Positions 7,210 to 13,798 of a DNA stretch of 13,798 bases are shown here, piece by piece. Positions within the stretch are counted from its first letter, which is position 1. Every line of letters begins with the position of its first letter. This DNA comes from JAQGJA01 sp965651535. Lineage in GTDB: Bacteria > Pseudomonadota > Alphaproteobacteria > Micavibrionales > SZUA-601. The stretch lies in NCBI GenBank assembly GCA_965651535.1, contig CBFGSX010000034.1, forward strand, positions 1-13,798. Direction: 5' to 3'. Both the position numbers and the translations under genes were made by a program. The notes under the pieces were generated by a model. The model made no database searches and had not been told where the DNA came from. It was given only the letters and a program-made list of their open reading frames with translations.

Positions 7210-8453
7210 GCTTTGACGATCAGGACGTGGCGCTTCTTGCCCGCTGATAATTTCAACGTGTTGTCGTTGTCGAAATCGTTTGCGGCGATTTGCGCGTTCT
7301 CGTCCGAGACGGGCTTGTCGTTCAGCTTGACGCCGTTGCCCTTGATCAGGCGGCGAGCCTCGCCTTTGGACTCCACTAATCCGGAACGCACCAGCAAGTC
7401 GATGATCGCCGCGTTTTCCTCGCCTTTTGCAAGGGCCAGTTTTGGCAATCCTTCGGAACGTCCCGCGCCCTCGAAAGTCTGGCGCGCGGTTTCGGCGGCG
7501 TCCGCGGCAGCTTTTTCGCCGCGCATCATCTTGGTCGCTTCGAAAGCCAATATTTTCTTGGCTTCGTTGATTTCCTTGTCCTTGAGCGCTTCGAGTTTTT
7601 CAATCTCGGGGATGGGGAGCTCGGTGAACATGCGCAGCATTTTTCCGACCATAGAGTCGTCGACATTGCGCCAGTATTGATAGTAATCGTAATCGCTTTG
7701 CATCTGCGGATTGAGCCACAGCGCATTGCCCTCGGACTTGCCCATTTTCTTGCCCGAGGCATCGGTCAAAAGCGATGCGGTCAGGCCGTAAAGCGTGGTG
7801 CCGAATTTTTTGCGGCCCAATTCGATCCCGCTGAGGACGTTGGCCCATTGATCCGCGCCGCAAAGCTGCAAGGTGCAACCGTAACGCTTGTTCAGTTCGA
7901 CGAAATCATAAGCCTGAAGAAGGCTGTAATTGAATTCGAGGAATGACAGATGGTATTCACGATCAAGCCGCGTTTTGATGCTGTCATAGCTGAGCATTTT
8001 ATTGACCGAAAAATACGGGCCGTAATCGCGCAGAAACTCGATATAGTTGATGTTCTTGAGCCATTCGGCGTTATTGACCATCAAGGCGTCGTTCTTGCCG
8101 TCGCCGTATTTCAAAATCGGGCCGCAGGCGATTTTTAGACCTTCGATATTTTTGGCGATGGTCTCCTCGGTCATCATGGGGCGGGCTTCGGATTTGAAGC
8201 TGGGGTCGCCGATCAACCCCGTGCCGCCGCCCATCAGCGTGATGGGACGGTGCCCCGTTTTTTGCAGCCAGTGCAGCATCATCAATGTGATCAAATGCCC
8301 GATATGCAGGCTGTCCGCCGTCGGGTCATAACCGCAATAGGCCGTGACCATGCCCGATTTGAAGGCGTCATCAAGACCCTCGATATCCGTATATTGATAG
8401 ATAAATCCGCGCTCGGACAGGATTTGCAACGTATCGGATTTATAACTGGCCAT
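7206..8453 (-). CDS. tyrS: Tyrosyl-tRNA synthetase
   Basis: A full-length 415-residue class Ic synthetase that charges tRNA-Tyr with tyrosine using ATP. The HIGH signature is an exact H50-I-G-H53, preceded by the tyrosine-pocket sequence YCGYDPTADSLH (39-50). GADQWANV (199-206) is the conserved strand near the tyrosine site, and the KMSKS loop reads KKMGKS (235-240). The C-terminal part (about 345-415) is an S4-type RNA-binding domain, with KGEARRLIKGNGVKLN recognisable. Everything expected of a functional TyrRS of the bacterial type is present. It is divergent from uup (61-bp gap) and its stop interlocks with the end of the AsmA-like gene. The ATG has no obvious Shine-Dalgarno. Confidence 0.97.
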   Translation of the reverse strand: MASYKSDTLQILSERGFIYQYTDIEGLDDAFKSGMVTAYCGYDPTADSLHIGHLITLMMLHWLQKTGHRPITLMGGGTGLIGDPSFKSEARPMMTEETIAKNIEGLKIACGPILKYGDGKNDALMVNNAEWLKNINYIEFLRDYGPYFSVNKMLSYDSIKTRLDREYHLSFLEFNYSLLQAYDFVELNKRYGCTLQLCGADQWANVLSGIELGRKKFGTTLYGLTASLLTDASGKKMGKSEGNALWLNPQMQSDYDYYQYWRNVDDSMVGKMLRMFTELPIPEIEKLEALKDKEINEAKKILAFEATKMMRGEKAAADAAETARQTFEGAGRSEGLPKLALAKGEENAAIIDLLVRSGLVESKGEARRLIKGNGVKLNDKPVSDENAQIAANDFDNDNTLKLSAGKKRHVLIVKA

Positions 8454-8514
8454 TTTCGACGGTTTTCGTTAAGTTTCGGGGCGTTCAGAATCACAGTATA
8501 TCAAGGGAAAACCC

Positions 8515-10359
8515 GTGGCTGCAACCCTCCTCCTCAGCGTCCAGGAAGCTCATATCCGCTATGCGGACAGGGTGCTGTTTACCGATCTGACCTTTAATAT
8601 CTGCGAGGGCGAGAAAATCTGTCTGGTCGGCAAGAACGGCGCCGGGAAAACGACCCTGATGAACGTCATTACCGGCGTGCGCGAGCTGGACGGGGGAGAG
8701 CATTGGCAGCTACCGGGCAGTCGGGTGGGGTATCTGCAACAGGAGATCGATTTCGATCCCAGCGAGACCGTTTATGATTTCGTGTTCGACGGATTGATCG
8801 AGGAAAACCAGACGGAAACCCACGCCTATAAGGTCGAGAAAGTCTTGCAGCCGCTCGAGTTGAATGTCGCCGACAGAATGGGACAGCTTTCGGGCGGGCA
8901 GCTGCGCCGTGTGGCCTTGGCCCGCGCACTGGTCGAGGAGCCGGAGATTCTTCTTCTGGACGAGCCGACCAACCATTTGGATCTGCACGTGATCGAGTGG
9001 CTGGAAAAATATTTGCGTGGTTATCATGGCGCGATTGTCTGTATCAGCCACGACAAGCGCTTTCTGGAATCGTTTTCAAACAGGGTTTTCTGGCTGGATC
9101 GCGGGCGTTTGCGCGTCTGTCCGCGCGGCTTCAAGCATTTCGAGCAATGGCAGATCGAATTGTTGGAACAGGAAGAGCGCGAGCTGCAAAACCGTAAAAA
9201 GGCCGTCGAGCTGGAAATGGAATGGGCCAGCCGCGGCGTCAAGGCGCGCCTCAAGCGCAATGTCCGCCGCTATCAACAGGCCTTCGAGGCGCGGGACAAG
9301 CTCAAGGCCGATGTCTCGTCCTATAAGCGCGTCGTGTCCAAGATTAAATTGACGCCGCTTGAATTCGAGGGCGGCGGCTCGAATATCGTTGCCGAGTTTT
9401 ACAACGTCAATAAAAAATTCACCGACGGTGCGCGCGAGAAGATTATTTTCGACCGCTTTAACTGTCGCATCATGAAGGGCGACCGTATCGGCGTTTTGGG
9501 CAAAAACGGATCGGGCAAGACAACGTTTCTGCGCATGCTGATCGGCGAGGAAACGCCCGATAGCGGCACGGTAAAACGGGCCAAGTCGATCGAGTATTCC
9601 TATTTCGACCAGAAACGCCGCGATCTGGATGTGGATGCGTCTCTGCTCAAGAATTTATTGCCGCAGGGCGGGGAGTATATTTCCGTGATGGGCAAGCCGC
9701 GCCATGTCTTCGGCTATCTGAAATCGTTCCATTTCGATCCTTCTTTGGCGCATAGTCCGGTAAAATTGCTTTCGGGCGGGCAGAAAAACCGCCTGATGCT
9801 GGCGCGCATTCTGGCCAATCCGGGCGCGTTGCTGATTTTGGACGAGCCGACCAACGATCTGGACATGGAAACGCTGGATATGCTCGAAGAAATTCTGTCG
9901 CATTACAAAGGCACGTTGATCGTGGTCAGCCACGACCGTGATTTCCTCGACCAGATCGCCACCAAGATCATCGCCTTTGAAGGCGAGGGCGAGATCGACG
10001 GCATGATCGGCGGCTATAGCGATTATCTGGCCTATAAAAAGGAACAGGAAAAAGAAACGCAAAAAACCGCCGCCGCCAAGACGCCAAAATCCGACGCGAA
10101 ACCGGACGCGCCGAAAAAACCCGTAAAATTGACCTATAAGCTGAAATACGAGCTGGAAAACCTGCCGGGCCGCATGGAGGCTCTGAAAACCGAAATCGAC
10201 AATTTGGAGCAATCCTTGGCCGATCCGAATTTGTATGAAAACGACGCTCACGGGTATCAGCGCTATTCCGAGCGTCTTGTCACCGCAAAACAGGAACTCG
10301 ACGCCGCCGAGCTTCGCCTCGTCGAGCTGACCGACATGGCGGCGGGCGTTTCACAATAA
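8515..10359 (+). CDS. uup: ABC-F ATPase Uup
   Basis: This 614-residue soluble protein has two ABC ATPase domains and no membrane segments. Domain 1: Walker A GKNGAGKTT (39-47), LSGGQ (125-129), ILLLDEPTNHLD (145-156). Domain 2: GKNGSGKTT (329-337), LSGGQ (419-423), LLILDEPTNDLD (439-450). The charged linker (about 205-290) corresponds to the P-site tRNA interaction motif region of ABC-F proteins. A Lys/Pro-rich spacer and a C-terminal coiled coil (about 540-610, starting KLTYKLKYELENLPGRM) identify Uup rather than EttA or YbiT. Uup acts at ribosomes and has been linked to suppression of transposon precise excision and to branched DNA. The start is GTG 8515, supported by AAGGGA (8503-8508). 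It lies 58 bp before an ABC exporter operon on the same strand; co-transcription is possible but not shown. Confidence 0.93.
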   Translation: MAATLLLSVQEAHIRYADRVLFTDLTFNICEGEKICLVGKNGAGKTTLMNVITGVRELDGGEHWQLPGSRVGYLQQEIDFDPSETVYDFVFDGLIEENQTETHAYKVEKVLQPLELNVADRMGQLSGGQLRRVALARALVEEPEILLLDEPTNHLDLHVIEWLEKYLRGYHGAIVCISHDKRFLESFSNRVFWLDRGRLRVCPRGFKHFEQWQIELLEQEERELQNRKKAVELEMEWASRGVKARLKRNVRRYQQAFEARDKLKADVSSYKRVVSKIKLTPLEFEGGGSNIVAEFYNVNKKFTDGAREKIIFDRFNCRIMKGDRIGVLGKNGSGKTTFLRMLIGEETPDSGTVKRAKSIEYSYFDQKRRDLDVDASLLKNLLPQGGEYISVMGKPRHVFGYLKSFHFDPSLAHSPVKLLSGGQKNRLMLARILANPGALLILDEPTNDLDMETLDMLEEILSHYKGTLIVVSHDRDFLDQIATKIIAFEGEGEIDGMIGGYSDYLAYKKEQEKETQKTAAAKTPKSDAKPDAPKKPVKLTYKLKYELENLPGRMEALKTEIDNLEQSLADPNLYENDAHGYQRYSERLVTAKQELDAAELRLVELTDMAAGVSQ

Positions 10360-10417
10360 TTTTCTGGCTTTTTCCTGTTCGAATCGCTTACCCTCGAAAG
10401 GTTGCGGGGGTATTGCC

Positions 10418-11401
10418 ATGATCGTTGTTGAGAATCTTTCTCGGTCCTTCAAGGTCAAGGCACCCGCACAACCCGGCCAAAGTCGCCTGCGGCGCTGGTT
10501 CAGTCCGGAATTGATCACGGTCGAGGCCGTCAAGGGAATCAGTTTTACCATTCAAAAAGGCGAGCGCGTCGCTTTTATCGGTCCAAACGGAGCCGGAAAA
10601 TCGACGACGATCAAGATGTTGTCGGGGATTTTATATCCGACGAGCGGAAAGGTGACGGTGGACGGGCTTGTGCCGTGGGAGCAGCGCAAGCAGGTTTCCT
10701 ATCGGATCGGATGCGTTTTTGGACAAAATGCCTTGCTCTGGCCCAATGTTCCGATCCGCGACAGCTATCGCGTTTTATCGAAAATTTACGACATCCCCGA
10801 GGAGAAATTCCTGGCTCGTATGGATTATCTGGCGAAAATCTGCGCGATCACGGATTTGCTCGATCGACCGCCACGTCAGATGTCTCTGGGGCAGCGTATG
10901 CGCTGTGAAATCGTCGGCGCTTTGTTGCATTCACCGCCCGTTATTTTCCTCGACGAGCCAACCATTGGCGTGGATGTGGTGGTCAAGGCGGCGATCCGCG
11001 ACATGATTCTGGCCTTGGCAAAGCAGGAAGGCGTCACCGTTTTGCTGACCAGTCACGATGTCGGCGATATCGAGTCGGTCTGCGAGCGCGTGATCATCAT
11101 CGATCATGGAAAACTGGTTCTGGATGAATCTGTTGCGCGCCTCAAGTCACGCCTCAGTCGCCGCAAGCAGGTGACATTGGTGACGCAAGAGGCGGAACTG
11201 GTTCTGGAGAACAATCCGGCGACGAAAATCGTCGAACGCGTGTCGCACCGCGTTACGGTCGAAATCGACACAACGCAACAAAAGGTCGAGACTTTCGTAG
11301 CTCAGGCTCTGCAAAAAGGCGGGATTGATGATCTGACCATCGCCGAGCCGCCGCTCGAAGAATTGATCCGCGATCTTTACAATCAGGGAGTGGCGCGATG
11401 A
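10418..11401 (+). CDS. ABC-2 type exporter ATP-binding protein (COG4586-like)
   Basis: A 327-residue single ABC ATPase that would power the two membrane proteins encoded next. Visible motifs are Walker A GPNGAGKST (55-63), Q-loop FGQNALLWPN (101-110), signature MSLGQR (155-160) in place of LSGGQ, Walker B VIFLDEPT (175-182), D-loop GVD, and H-loop His213 in LLTSHD. The FGQ-LLWP stretch, the SLGQRMR signature and the N-terminal insertion before the Walker A (about 12-38) fit the uncharacterised COG4586 group rather than DrrA-type ATPases. The C-terminal 85 residues form a regulatory-like extension ending in ELIRDLYNQ. Substrate unknown. The stop overlaps the next start (ATGA). A G-rich stretch near 10403-10409 is the only Shine-Dalgarno candidate. 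Confidence 0.88.
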   Translation: MIVVENLSRSFKVKAPAQPGQSRLRRWFSPELITVEAVKGISFTIQKGERVAFIGPNGAGKSTTIKMLSGILYPTSGKVTVDGLVPWEQRKQVSYRIGCVFGQNALLWPNVPIRDSYRVLSKIYDIPEEKFLARMDYLAKICAITDLLDRPPRQMSLGQRMRCEIVGALLHSPPVIFLDEPTIGVDVVVKAAIRDMILALAKQEGVTVLLTSHDVGDIESVCERVIIIDHGKLVLDESVARLKSRLSRRKQVTLVTQEAELVLENNPATKIVERVSHRVTVEIDTTQQKVETFVAQALQKGGIDDLTIAEPPLEELIRDLYNQGVAR

Positions 11402-12189
11402 AAGCGTCCCTGTCACTTTCGCTGATCGGGTTCGGTGCGCGTCAGGAATGGACGGGCCGCATGGCCCTGATCGCGGCGGGCATTCTCTACGTCGTGCTGA
11501 TCGTGTTGATGGGAACGGTGTGGAAGATGGCGTTCTCCGCCGGAAGGATCAACGGATCAGTGCCGTTCAACCTGACGCAGATGATTTTGTATCTTGTTTT
11601 TGCTGAGGCGCTGATTGTCGGGCTGGCCTCCCCTTACAAGCATATCGAGGCGGCGTGGCATAACGGCACGATCGCGGCCCGTCAACATTACCCCGTCGAT
11701 TACATGACCGGGGAGGTTTTGAGTTATTCCGGCGTGTTTTTGGTGCGTCTGGCCTGTTATCTCTCGGTCGGGATGCTGCTGGGTCTGTTGATGGCGCATG
11801 AAATGCAGTTGGCGGATATCATGCGGGCATTGTTGATACTGCCTGTTGCGGCCTGCGGTTTTCTGATTTATTTGCTGTGGCAGATCATGATCGGCGTGTC
11901 GTGCATGTGGTTGGGGTCGGGACGCGCCATTCATATGGTTCTGTCCAAGGTCATTTTTATCTTCGGATTGTTTCCGATCGACGTGTATCCGGCGGTCTTC
12001 CAGAAGATCGCGTTATTCATGCCGTTTACCGCCGTGCTTTATTTGCCGGTCAGTCTTATTTACCACCATGAGCCCGCTACGGTTGCTCTGCATATCGGGC
12101 TGGTTTTATTCTGGCTGTCGCTTAGCGTTCTGGCGTTCCGCGCCATGAGCCGCGCCGTCAACCGCAAGATCATGTTACAAGAGGATTGA
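11398..12189 (+). CDS. ABC-2 family transporter permease, first subunit (COG4587-like)
   Basis: A 263-residue integral membrane protein with about six hydrophobic segments (roughly 22-42, 61-79, 106-132, 141-169, 180-200 and 227-249). The short N-terminus contains RQEWTGR just before the first segment, and the loop after segment 2 has the amphipathic stretch GTIAARQHYPVDYMTGE, the place where this family usually has a coupling-helix-like motif. There is no signal peptide and no solute-binding protein gene nearby, which fits an exporter rather than an importer. Translation is coupled to the ATPase gene by a 4-bp overlap, with AGGGAG (11385-11390) seven bases before the ATG. Family assignment rests on topology and on gene order ATPase-permease-permease; substrate cannot be told. 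Confidence 0.8.
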   Translation: MKASLSLSLIGFGARQEWTGRMALIAAGILYVVLIVLMGTVWKMAFSAGRINGSVPFNLTQMILYLVFAEALIVGLASPYKHIEAAWHNGTIAARQHYPVDYMTGEVLSYSGVFLVRLACYLSVGMLLGLLMAHEMQLADIMRALLILPVAACGFLIYLLWQIMIGVSCMWLGSGRAIHMVLSKVIFIFGLFPIDVYPAVFQKIALFMPFTAVLYLPVSLIYHHEPATVALHIGLVLFWLSLSVLAFRAMSRAVNRKIMLQED

Positions 12190-12981
12190 ATGAAAAGCGT
12201 TCTGATATCCTCTTTGGCGATGATGGGCGTAGCCTTCAAGGGCAATATGCGTTTCGGGCCGGGCAGCATCCTGTTCAATATGCTGGCCATGTTGGCAAAT
12301 AACCTGCTGATGTTCACGGTCTGGTTCGGGTTTTTCCACCGCTTCCCCGAGGTTGGCGGCTGGACGAAAAAGCACATGGAATTGATGTACGGCATCGGCG
12401 TGAGCAGTTTCGTTATCTTGGTAATTTATGCCGACGGGATTTTCGAATTGGCTTATACGATTGCCGAGGGCAAGCTCGACCCGCTTCTGGTTCAGCCAAA
12501 ACCCGTTTTGCTGTCGATGGTGCTGGGCAAGTCCGAATGGACGGGTCTGGGCGAGTTCGCCACGGGCGCCATTTTGTTTTATGTTGGCTGGCCGTTATTG
12601 GGAAGTTGGTGGCCGATCCTGCCTTTGTTCATTCTGACGGCGCTTTTTATCTGGGCGGCGTTCGGGATCGCGCTCGGCACATTGGCACTTTATATCGACC
12701 GCTTCGACGAGGCGGCGCGCAGTACGCTTTACAGCATTGTGATTTTTGCGACCAAGCCGGGGATGATCTATACCACGCGCCTGAAATGGCTGGTGTTCAC
12801 GGTGATCCCCGTCGGTTATATGACCTATTTGCCGGTGTCGTTTTTCGACAATCCCAGCCTGTCGATTGTCTTATACGTTCTGGGAGGGTCTTGTGCGGCA
12901 TTGGGCGCAAGCCTGCTGGCGTTTCATCACGGCCTCAAGCGCTATACGTCACAGAACCGTCTGGGGTTTGCCAACGGATAA
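12190..12981 (+). CDS. ABC-2 family transporter permease, second subunit (COG3694-like, DUF990)
   Basis: A second 263-residue permease, probably forming a heterodimer with the first. Hydrophobic segments lie at about 27-50, 64-82, 118-137, 142-168, 177-219 (likely two) and 224-246. The loop sequence EGKLDPLLVQPKPVLLSM (93-110) is the best family mark: the G-x-LD-x-LL-x-x-P pattern is typical of the COG3694/DUF990 group, where it is thought to contact the ATPase. The start follows the previous stop directly (TGAATG), with AGAGGA at 12180-12185. Three genes in the order COG4586-COG4587-COG3694 make a recognisable but uncharacterised exporter type. The stop codon (12979-12981) overlaps the T-tract of the minus-strand terminator. 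Confidence 0.83.
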   Translation: MKSVLISSLAMMGVAFKGNMRFGPGSILFNMLAMLANNLLMFTVWFGFFHRFPEVGGWTKKHMELMYGIGVSSFVILVIYADGIFELAYTIAEGKLDPLLVQPKPVLLSMVLGKSEWTGLGEFATGAILFYVGWPLLGSWWPILPLFILTALFIWAAFGIALGTLALYIDRFDEAARSTLYSIVIFATKPGMIYTTRLKWLVFTVIPVGYMTYLPVSFFDNPSLSIVLYVLGGSCAALGASLLAFHHGLKRYTSQNRLGFANG

Positions 12982-13012
12982 AAAAGACCCCCGCCCGGGA
13001 GGGGCGGGAGTC
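12980..13012 (-). terminator. Rho-independent terminator of the DUF378 gene
   Basis: Read on the minus strand, GACTCCCGCCC (13012-13002) pairs with GGGCGGGGGTC (12996-12986) around a 5-base loop: 11 pairs, one of them a T-G wobble. It is followed by six T (12985-12980). It starts about 20 bases after the stop of the DUF378 gene. On the plus strand the stem is followed by CCTAAGATC, without a T-tract, so it should end only minus-strand transcripts efficiently. Confidence 0.88.
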
Positions 13013-13032
13013 CCTAAGATCTGTTGGCTGAC

Positions 13033-13227
13033 TTACTTGGTCAGCGTCTTGAAGTGGGTCAGCATATACACACCCGACAGACCGGTCAGGAAGTAGACCA
13101 GTTTGACGAGCACTTCGGAACTGCCGAAGATGCTGCCGACAAGATTGACCCCCATCACGCCATACAGCGTCCAGTTGATGGCACCGATGACGACCAACAG
13201 GAAGGTAATCAGGTTAATCGTTTTCAT
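13033..13227 (-). CDS. DUF378 family small membrane protein
   Basis: A 64-residue protein with two hydrophobic segments (about 4-22 and 38-58) joined by a short glycine-rich loop. LLVVIGAINW (10-19) followed by LYG, and the ending FLTGLSGVYML, are the conserved features of DUF378 (the YuzA family), whose function is not known. The reading frame is open further upstream, to 13284, but the start at 13227 is clear: AAGGAG lies seven bases before this ATG, the hydrophobic segment begins at once, and the length fits the family. The gene stands alone, is transcribed against the ABC operon, and has its own strong terminator. A possible sigma-54 promoter and a 15-bp palindrome lie upstream. Confidence 0.9.
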   Translation of the reverse strand: MKTINLITFLLVVIGAINWTLYGVMGVNLVGSIFGSSEVLVKLVYFLTGLSGVYMLTHFKTLTK

Positions 13228-13266
13228 GGCTTGTCTCCTTTTATACTGAACGATCCCGAGGAACGA

Positions 13267-13281
13267 TGTTGCGGCGCAACA
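13267..13281. promoter_or_regulatory. 15-bp palindrome, candidate operator
   Basis: TGTTGCG and CGCAACA form a perfect palindrome around one central G, 40-54 bases upstream of the DUF378 start codon. It overlaps the -12 part of the sigma-54-like site and the predicted transcription start, a position suited to a repressor. The same TGTTGC half-site recurs at 13463 in another inverted repeat. The binding protein is unknown. Confidence 0.35.
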
Positions 13282-13290
13282 CATAAGCCC
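13275..13290 (-). promoter_or_regulatory. Possible sigma-54 (-24/-12) promoter of the DUF378 gene
   Basis: The minus strand reads GGGCTTATGTGTTGCG, giving the exact GG-N10-GC spacing and the GGC...TTGC bases of the TGGCAC-N5-TTGC consensus; the bases after the first GGC fit poorly. Transcription would start near 13264, leaving a leader of about 37 bases that includes the Shine-Dalgarno. I saw no convincing sigma-70 promoter in this gap. This is a pattern match only. Confidence 0.3.
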
Positions 13291-13463
13291 TTGAAATCAT
13301 TCTATGTTCCCAGTATGAACGCGAATAGTGATTGACATATTAAAATATCGCTAATGCACAATAACCGGACGCAAAATGGCGAAATTGCACAAAAGCTGAA
13401 ATGAAAAAAGCCGTGCACCGCCTCAAACGGAAACAAAGTTCCAAATTGCGGCGGTTGCGAAAT

Positions 13464-13488
13464 GTTGCAAAAGCACCGTTTTTGCAAC
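13464..13488. repeat. Inverted repeat GTTGCAAAA / TTTTGCAAC
   Basis: A perfect 9-bp stem (13464-13472 and 13480-13488) with a 7-base loop. The T-run is inside the right arm rather than after the stem, and the stem is AT-rich, so it is not a typical intrinsic terminator. It may be a protein-binding site or part of the repeat cluster that follows. Confidence 0.5.
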
Positions 13489-13589
13489 GCACAGAATCGC
13501 TTTTTCAGGAAAACGTCCAGTTTTTTGAAACGCAGAGAAGTTTTTGGGTGTGCAGTTTTGAAGTTTCAAAAATTTCGTCTAAAACCGTC

Positions 13590-13610
13590 ACCCCGGACTT
13601 GATCCGGGGT
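13590..13610. repeat. Alphaproteobacterial extragenic palindrome (CCCCGGA-N5-TCCGGGG type)
   Basis: ACCCCGGA (13590-13597) and TCCGGGGT (13603-13610) form a perfect 8-bp stem around CTTGA. The motif GTCACCCCGGACTTGATCCG is a widely dispersed intergenic element in alphaproteobacterial genomes, and its translation VTPDLIRGP is a well-known marker of spurious small proteins. No T-tract follows on either strand, so it is not a simple terminator. Confidence 0.8.
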
Positions 13611-13619
13611 CCAAAAAAT

Positions 13620-13696
13620 AACCACAAAGAGCACTAAGGTCACTAAGTTCTCCAGAAACGAGCTATCTTGCGGAATTCTTAGTGTTCTTAGTGGTT
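13620..13696. repeat. Long imperfect inverted repeat with CACTAAG units
   Basis: The left arm (13620-13638) and right arm (13678-13696) are 19 bases each and complementary at 17 positions, with one further G-U pair possible; the loop is 39 bases. Each arm is built of CACTAAG-like units, and a further copy of CACTAAG lies in the loop (13641-13647). The right arm, CTTAGTGTTCTTAGTGG, resembles the dispersed CTTCGTGTTCTTCGTGG motif that I recall from many proteobacterial genomes. Confidence 0.65.
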
Positions 13697-13742
13697 CAAA
13701 AATGGAAGCTATCCGTTATTGCAAGCATTGTGTGCTTTAAAA

Positions 13743-13798
13743 CCCCCTCTCCCGACCACGCTATTGCGTGGCCGACCTCTCCCGCGAGGGGAGAGGTG
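13743..13798. repeat. REP-like element with two hairpins, cut by the window end
   Basis: Two hairpins lie in tandem: CCACGC/GCGTGG with a TATT loop (13756-13771), and CCTCTCCC/GGGAGAGG with a 5-base loop (13776-13783 and 13789-13796). CCTCTCCCG is also directly repeated at 13746-13754, so the right arm could pair with either copy. The CCCTCTCCC...GGGGAGAGG pattern is common in dispersed intergenic repeats of proteobacteria. The element may continue past 13798. Confidence 0.65.

Larger units (their letters stand above)
13228..13798. other. 571-bp stretch without a convincing gene
   Basis: The first part (13228-13330) is the upstream region of the DUF378 gene. From about 13331 the sequence is AT-richer than the coding regions, with several A and T runs. 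From 13464 to the window end it holds successive inverted repeats, listed separately. A 78-codon plus-strand frame at 13401-13637 is not counted as a gene: it is basic and low in complexity, has no Shine-Dalgarno, and reads through a dispersed palindrome giving VTPDLIRGP. A TTGACA at 13332-13337 has no good -10 partner. No tRNA or known structured RNA was recognised. Confidence 0.7.

Noticed and set aside
8490..8502. TATATC as the -10 element of the uup promoter
   Set aside because: Transcription would then start after the AAGGGA ribosome binding site, which would be absent from the message.
13228..13284. A longer DUF378 protein starting at 13284
   Set aside because: The extension covers the palindrome and the Shine-Dalgarno; AAGGAG is correctly placed for ATG 13227 and the family begins with the first membrane segment.
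13240..13310. EcfG-type general stress promoter (GGAAC) before the DUF378 gene
   Set aside because: GGAAC is present on the minus strand, but the bases 16-17 further on are GGCT/GCTT, not the expected CGTT.
13332..13360. Promoter for a small RNA from TTGACA at 13332
   Set aside because: No acceptable -10 hexamer at 16-18 bp spacing, and no terminator-ended structure downstream.
13590..13610. Intrinsic terminator at the CCCCGGA palindrome
   Set aside because: No T-tract follows the stem on either strand, and the motif is a known dispersed repeat.
13401..13637. A 78-codon plus-strand frame in the last intergenic region
   Set aside because: No Shine-Dalgarno, a basic low-complexity product, and its C-terminal part is the translation of a dispersed palindrome (VTPDLIRGP), a known source of false small genes.
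13590..13798. CRISPR array
   Set aside because: The repeats are of different types, inverted rather than direct, and not evenly spaced; no cas gene is nearby.

Overview
The window reads as ordinary chromosome of an alphaproteobacterium, at medium-high G+C. Several things point that way: a Zur-type Fur regulator, a YhdP-like DUF3971/AsmA protein, Uup, bcp, a stand-alone phosphomannose-isomerase cupin, and an intergenic repeat whose translation gives the familiar spurious peptide VTPDLIRGP. I cannot place it to order; a Rhodospirillales- or Micavibrio-like lineage would be compatible. No rRNA, tRNA, CRISPR array, transposase or prophage gene is visible.

Layout. Positions 1-1292 hold two RNA methyltransferase genes that overlap at ATGA (a 5'-truncated RlmI-like enzyme, then a SpoU/TrmH enzyme). 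A small phosphomannose-isomerase-type cupin converges on them from the minus strand (1271-1663). Divergent from the cupin is a two-gene unit: zur (1789-2238), overlapping by ATGA a RibBA-like gene (2235-3590). A Bcp peroxiredoxin (3587-4069, minus) converges on that unit. Divergent from bcp is a 1019-residue AsmA-like envelope protein (4150-7209), which converges on tyrS (7206-8453, minus). Divergent from tyrS comes uup (8515-10359), followed by a three-gene ABC-2 transporter operon (10418-12981). A strong minus-strand terminator follows, serving a 64-residue DUF378 membrane protein (13033-13227). The last 571 bases carry no convincing gene; they hold a likely regulatory region and a cluster of palindromic or dispersed-type repeats that runs off the window end.

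The most notable item is the RibBA-like protein. It keeps the length and alignment of the DHBP synthase plus GTP cyclohydrolase II fusion, but catalytic signatures look lost in both halves. In particular, all three zinc-binding cysteines of the cyclohydrolase are replaced (by E, S and N) without gaps. It is translationally coupled to the zinc-responsive repressor gene zur. That pairing suggests a zinc-independent or non-catalytic flavin-pathway paralogue tied to zinc homeostasis; this is inference. Other points worth checking are a three-half-site repeat around the zur promoter, three convergent gene pairs whose 3' ends interlock with no terminator between them, a sigma-54-like promoter with a palindrome ahead of the DUF378 gene, and the repeat cluster at the right edge.
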